Origin: an uncultured Prevotella sp.
GTDB lineage: Bacteria; Bacteroidota; Bacteroidia; Bacteroidales; Bacteroidaceae
Length of the DNA: 12,831 bases
NCBI GenBank assembly: GCA_900553155.1
Contig: USCM01000033.1
Span: 1-12,831 of the forward strand
Direction: 5' to 3'
Positions 12,604-12,831 of the stretch are shown piece after piece. Each line of letters begins with the position of its first letter. Positions within the stretch are counted from its first letter, which is position 1. Under the pieces are notes generated by a model. The model searched no databases and was not told the DNA's origin. It saw only the letters and a list, made by a program, of their open reading frames with translations. A program made the translations under genes and the position numbers.

Positions 12604-12831
12604 ATGAAATTTATTTCATGGAACGTAAACGGTCTGCGTGCATGTGTGCAGAAGGGATTTGAGGATTCCTTCTGCGCGCTTGACGCAGACTTTTTTTGTC
12701 TGCAAGAGACAAAGATGCAGGCTGGACAGCTCGACCTGCAGTTTCCCGGATATATGTCCTTCTGGAATTATGCCGACAAGAAGGGCTACTCGGGCACGGC
12801 TATATACACACGCCACCAACCCTTGTCGGTG
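12604..12831 (+). CDS. xth: Exodeoxyribonuclease III / AP endonuclease, N-terminal part
   Basis: The first 76 codons of a gene that runs off the end of the window with no stop. It begins MKFISWNVNGLRA, the start of ExoIII/APE1-type enzymes of the endonuclease/exonuclease/phosphatase fold. Asn7 and metal-binding Glu35 (FCLQETK) are present, followed by YSGTAIYTR as in the family. The enzyme cuts DNA at abasic sites in base excision repair and removes nucleotides from 3' ends. The ATG lies 10 bases after the lipoprotein stop with no visible promoter between. The catalytic Asp and His residues lie beyond the window. Confidence 0.93.
   Translation, partial: MKFISWNVNGLRACVQKGFEDSFCALDADFFCLQETKMQAGQLDLQFPGYMSFWNYADKKGYSGTAIYTRHQPLSV

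Overview
The window looks like a chromosomal segment from a Bacteroidales bacterium, most likely Prevotella or a close relative. Reasons: a bacterial tyrosine kinase with a Tyr/Gly tail; a BT_3928-type DoxX protein next to triosephosphate isomerase, then a SPOR protein and folE (a gene order I recall from Bacteroides); DUF349 and DUF1599 proteins; lipoproteins with acidic residues after the lipid cysteine; and several promoters of the Bacteroidetes type (TTG or TTTG, 19-20 bases, TAnnTTTG). It reads as ordinary core genome. I see no phage, IS element, CRISPR array, tRNA or rRNA.

Layout. Bases 1-939 hold the 3' end of a capsule/exopolysaccharide tyrosine autokinase and a small HAD-family hydrolase, read rightward. 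A bidirectional hairpin terminator at 978-1011 separates them from a leftward pair: a flippase-like membrane protein (2558-3553, TTG start) followed by the dipeptidase pepD (1016-2476). A nine-unit heptamer repeat lies between those two and supplies the stop codon of the first. Rightward again come corA (3840-4766), a strong terminator, and a five-repeat DUF349 protein (4962-6767). The 530-base gap at 6768-7299 is not empty. It carries the DUF349 terminator and a complete leftward mini transcription unit with promoter, Shine-Dalgarno-like site, 27-codon membrane-peptide ORF and terminator. Then come a small lipoprotein, a duplicated DUF1599 protein, and an ORF (8351-10426) in which a DoxX/thioredoxin-like membrane protein runs in frame into triosephosphate isomerase with no stop between them. 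A hairpin follows, then a SPOR-domain protein, folE, a second lipoprotein and the start of exonuclease III.

Functionally this is housekeeping: envelope and capsule regulation, Mg2+ uptake, dipeptide use, glycolysis, folate/pterin synthesis, and DNA repair. The items most worth a second look are the DoxX-TpiA fusion, the tiny leftward gene with an in-frame coding-like continuation past its stop, the heptamer repeat, and two promoters placed so close to their ATG codons that the mRNAs should be nearly leaderless.
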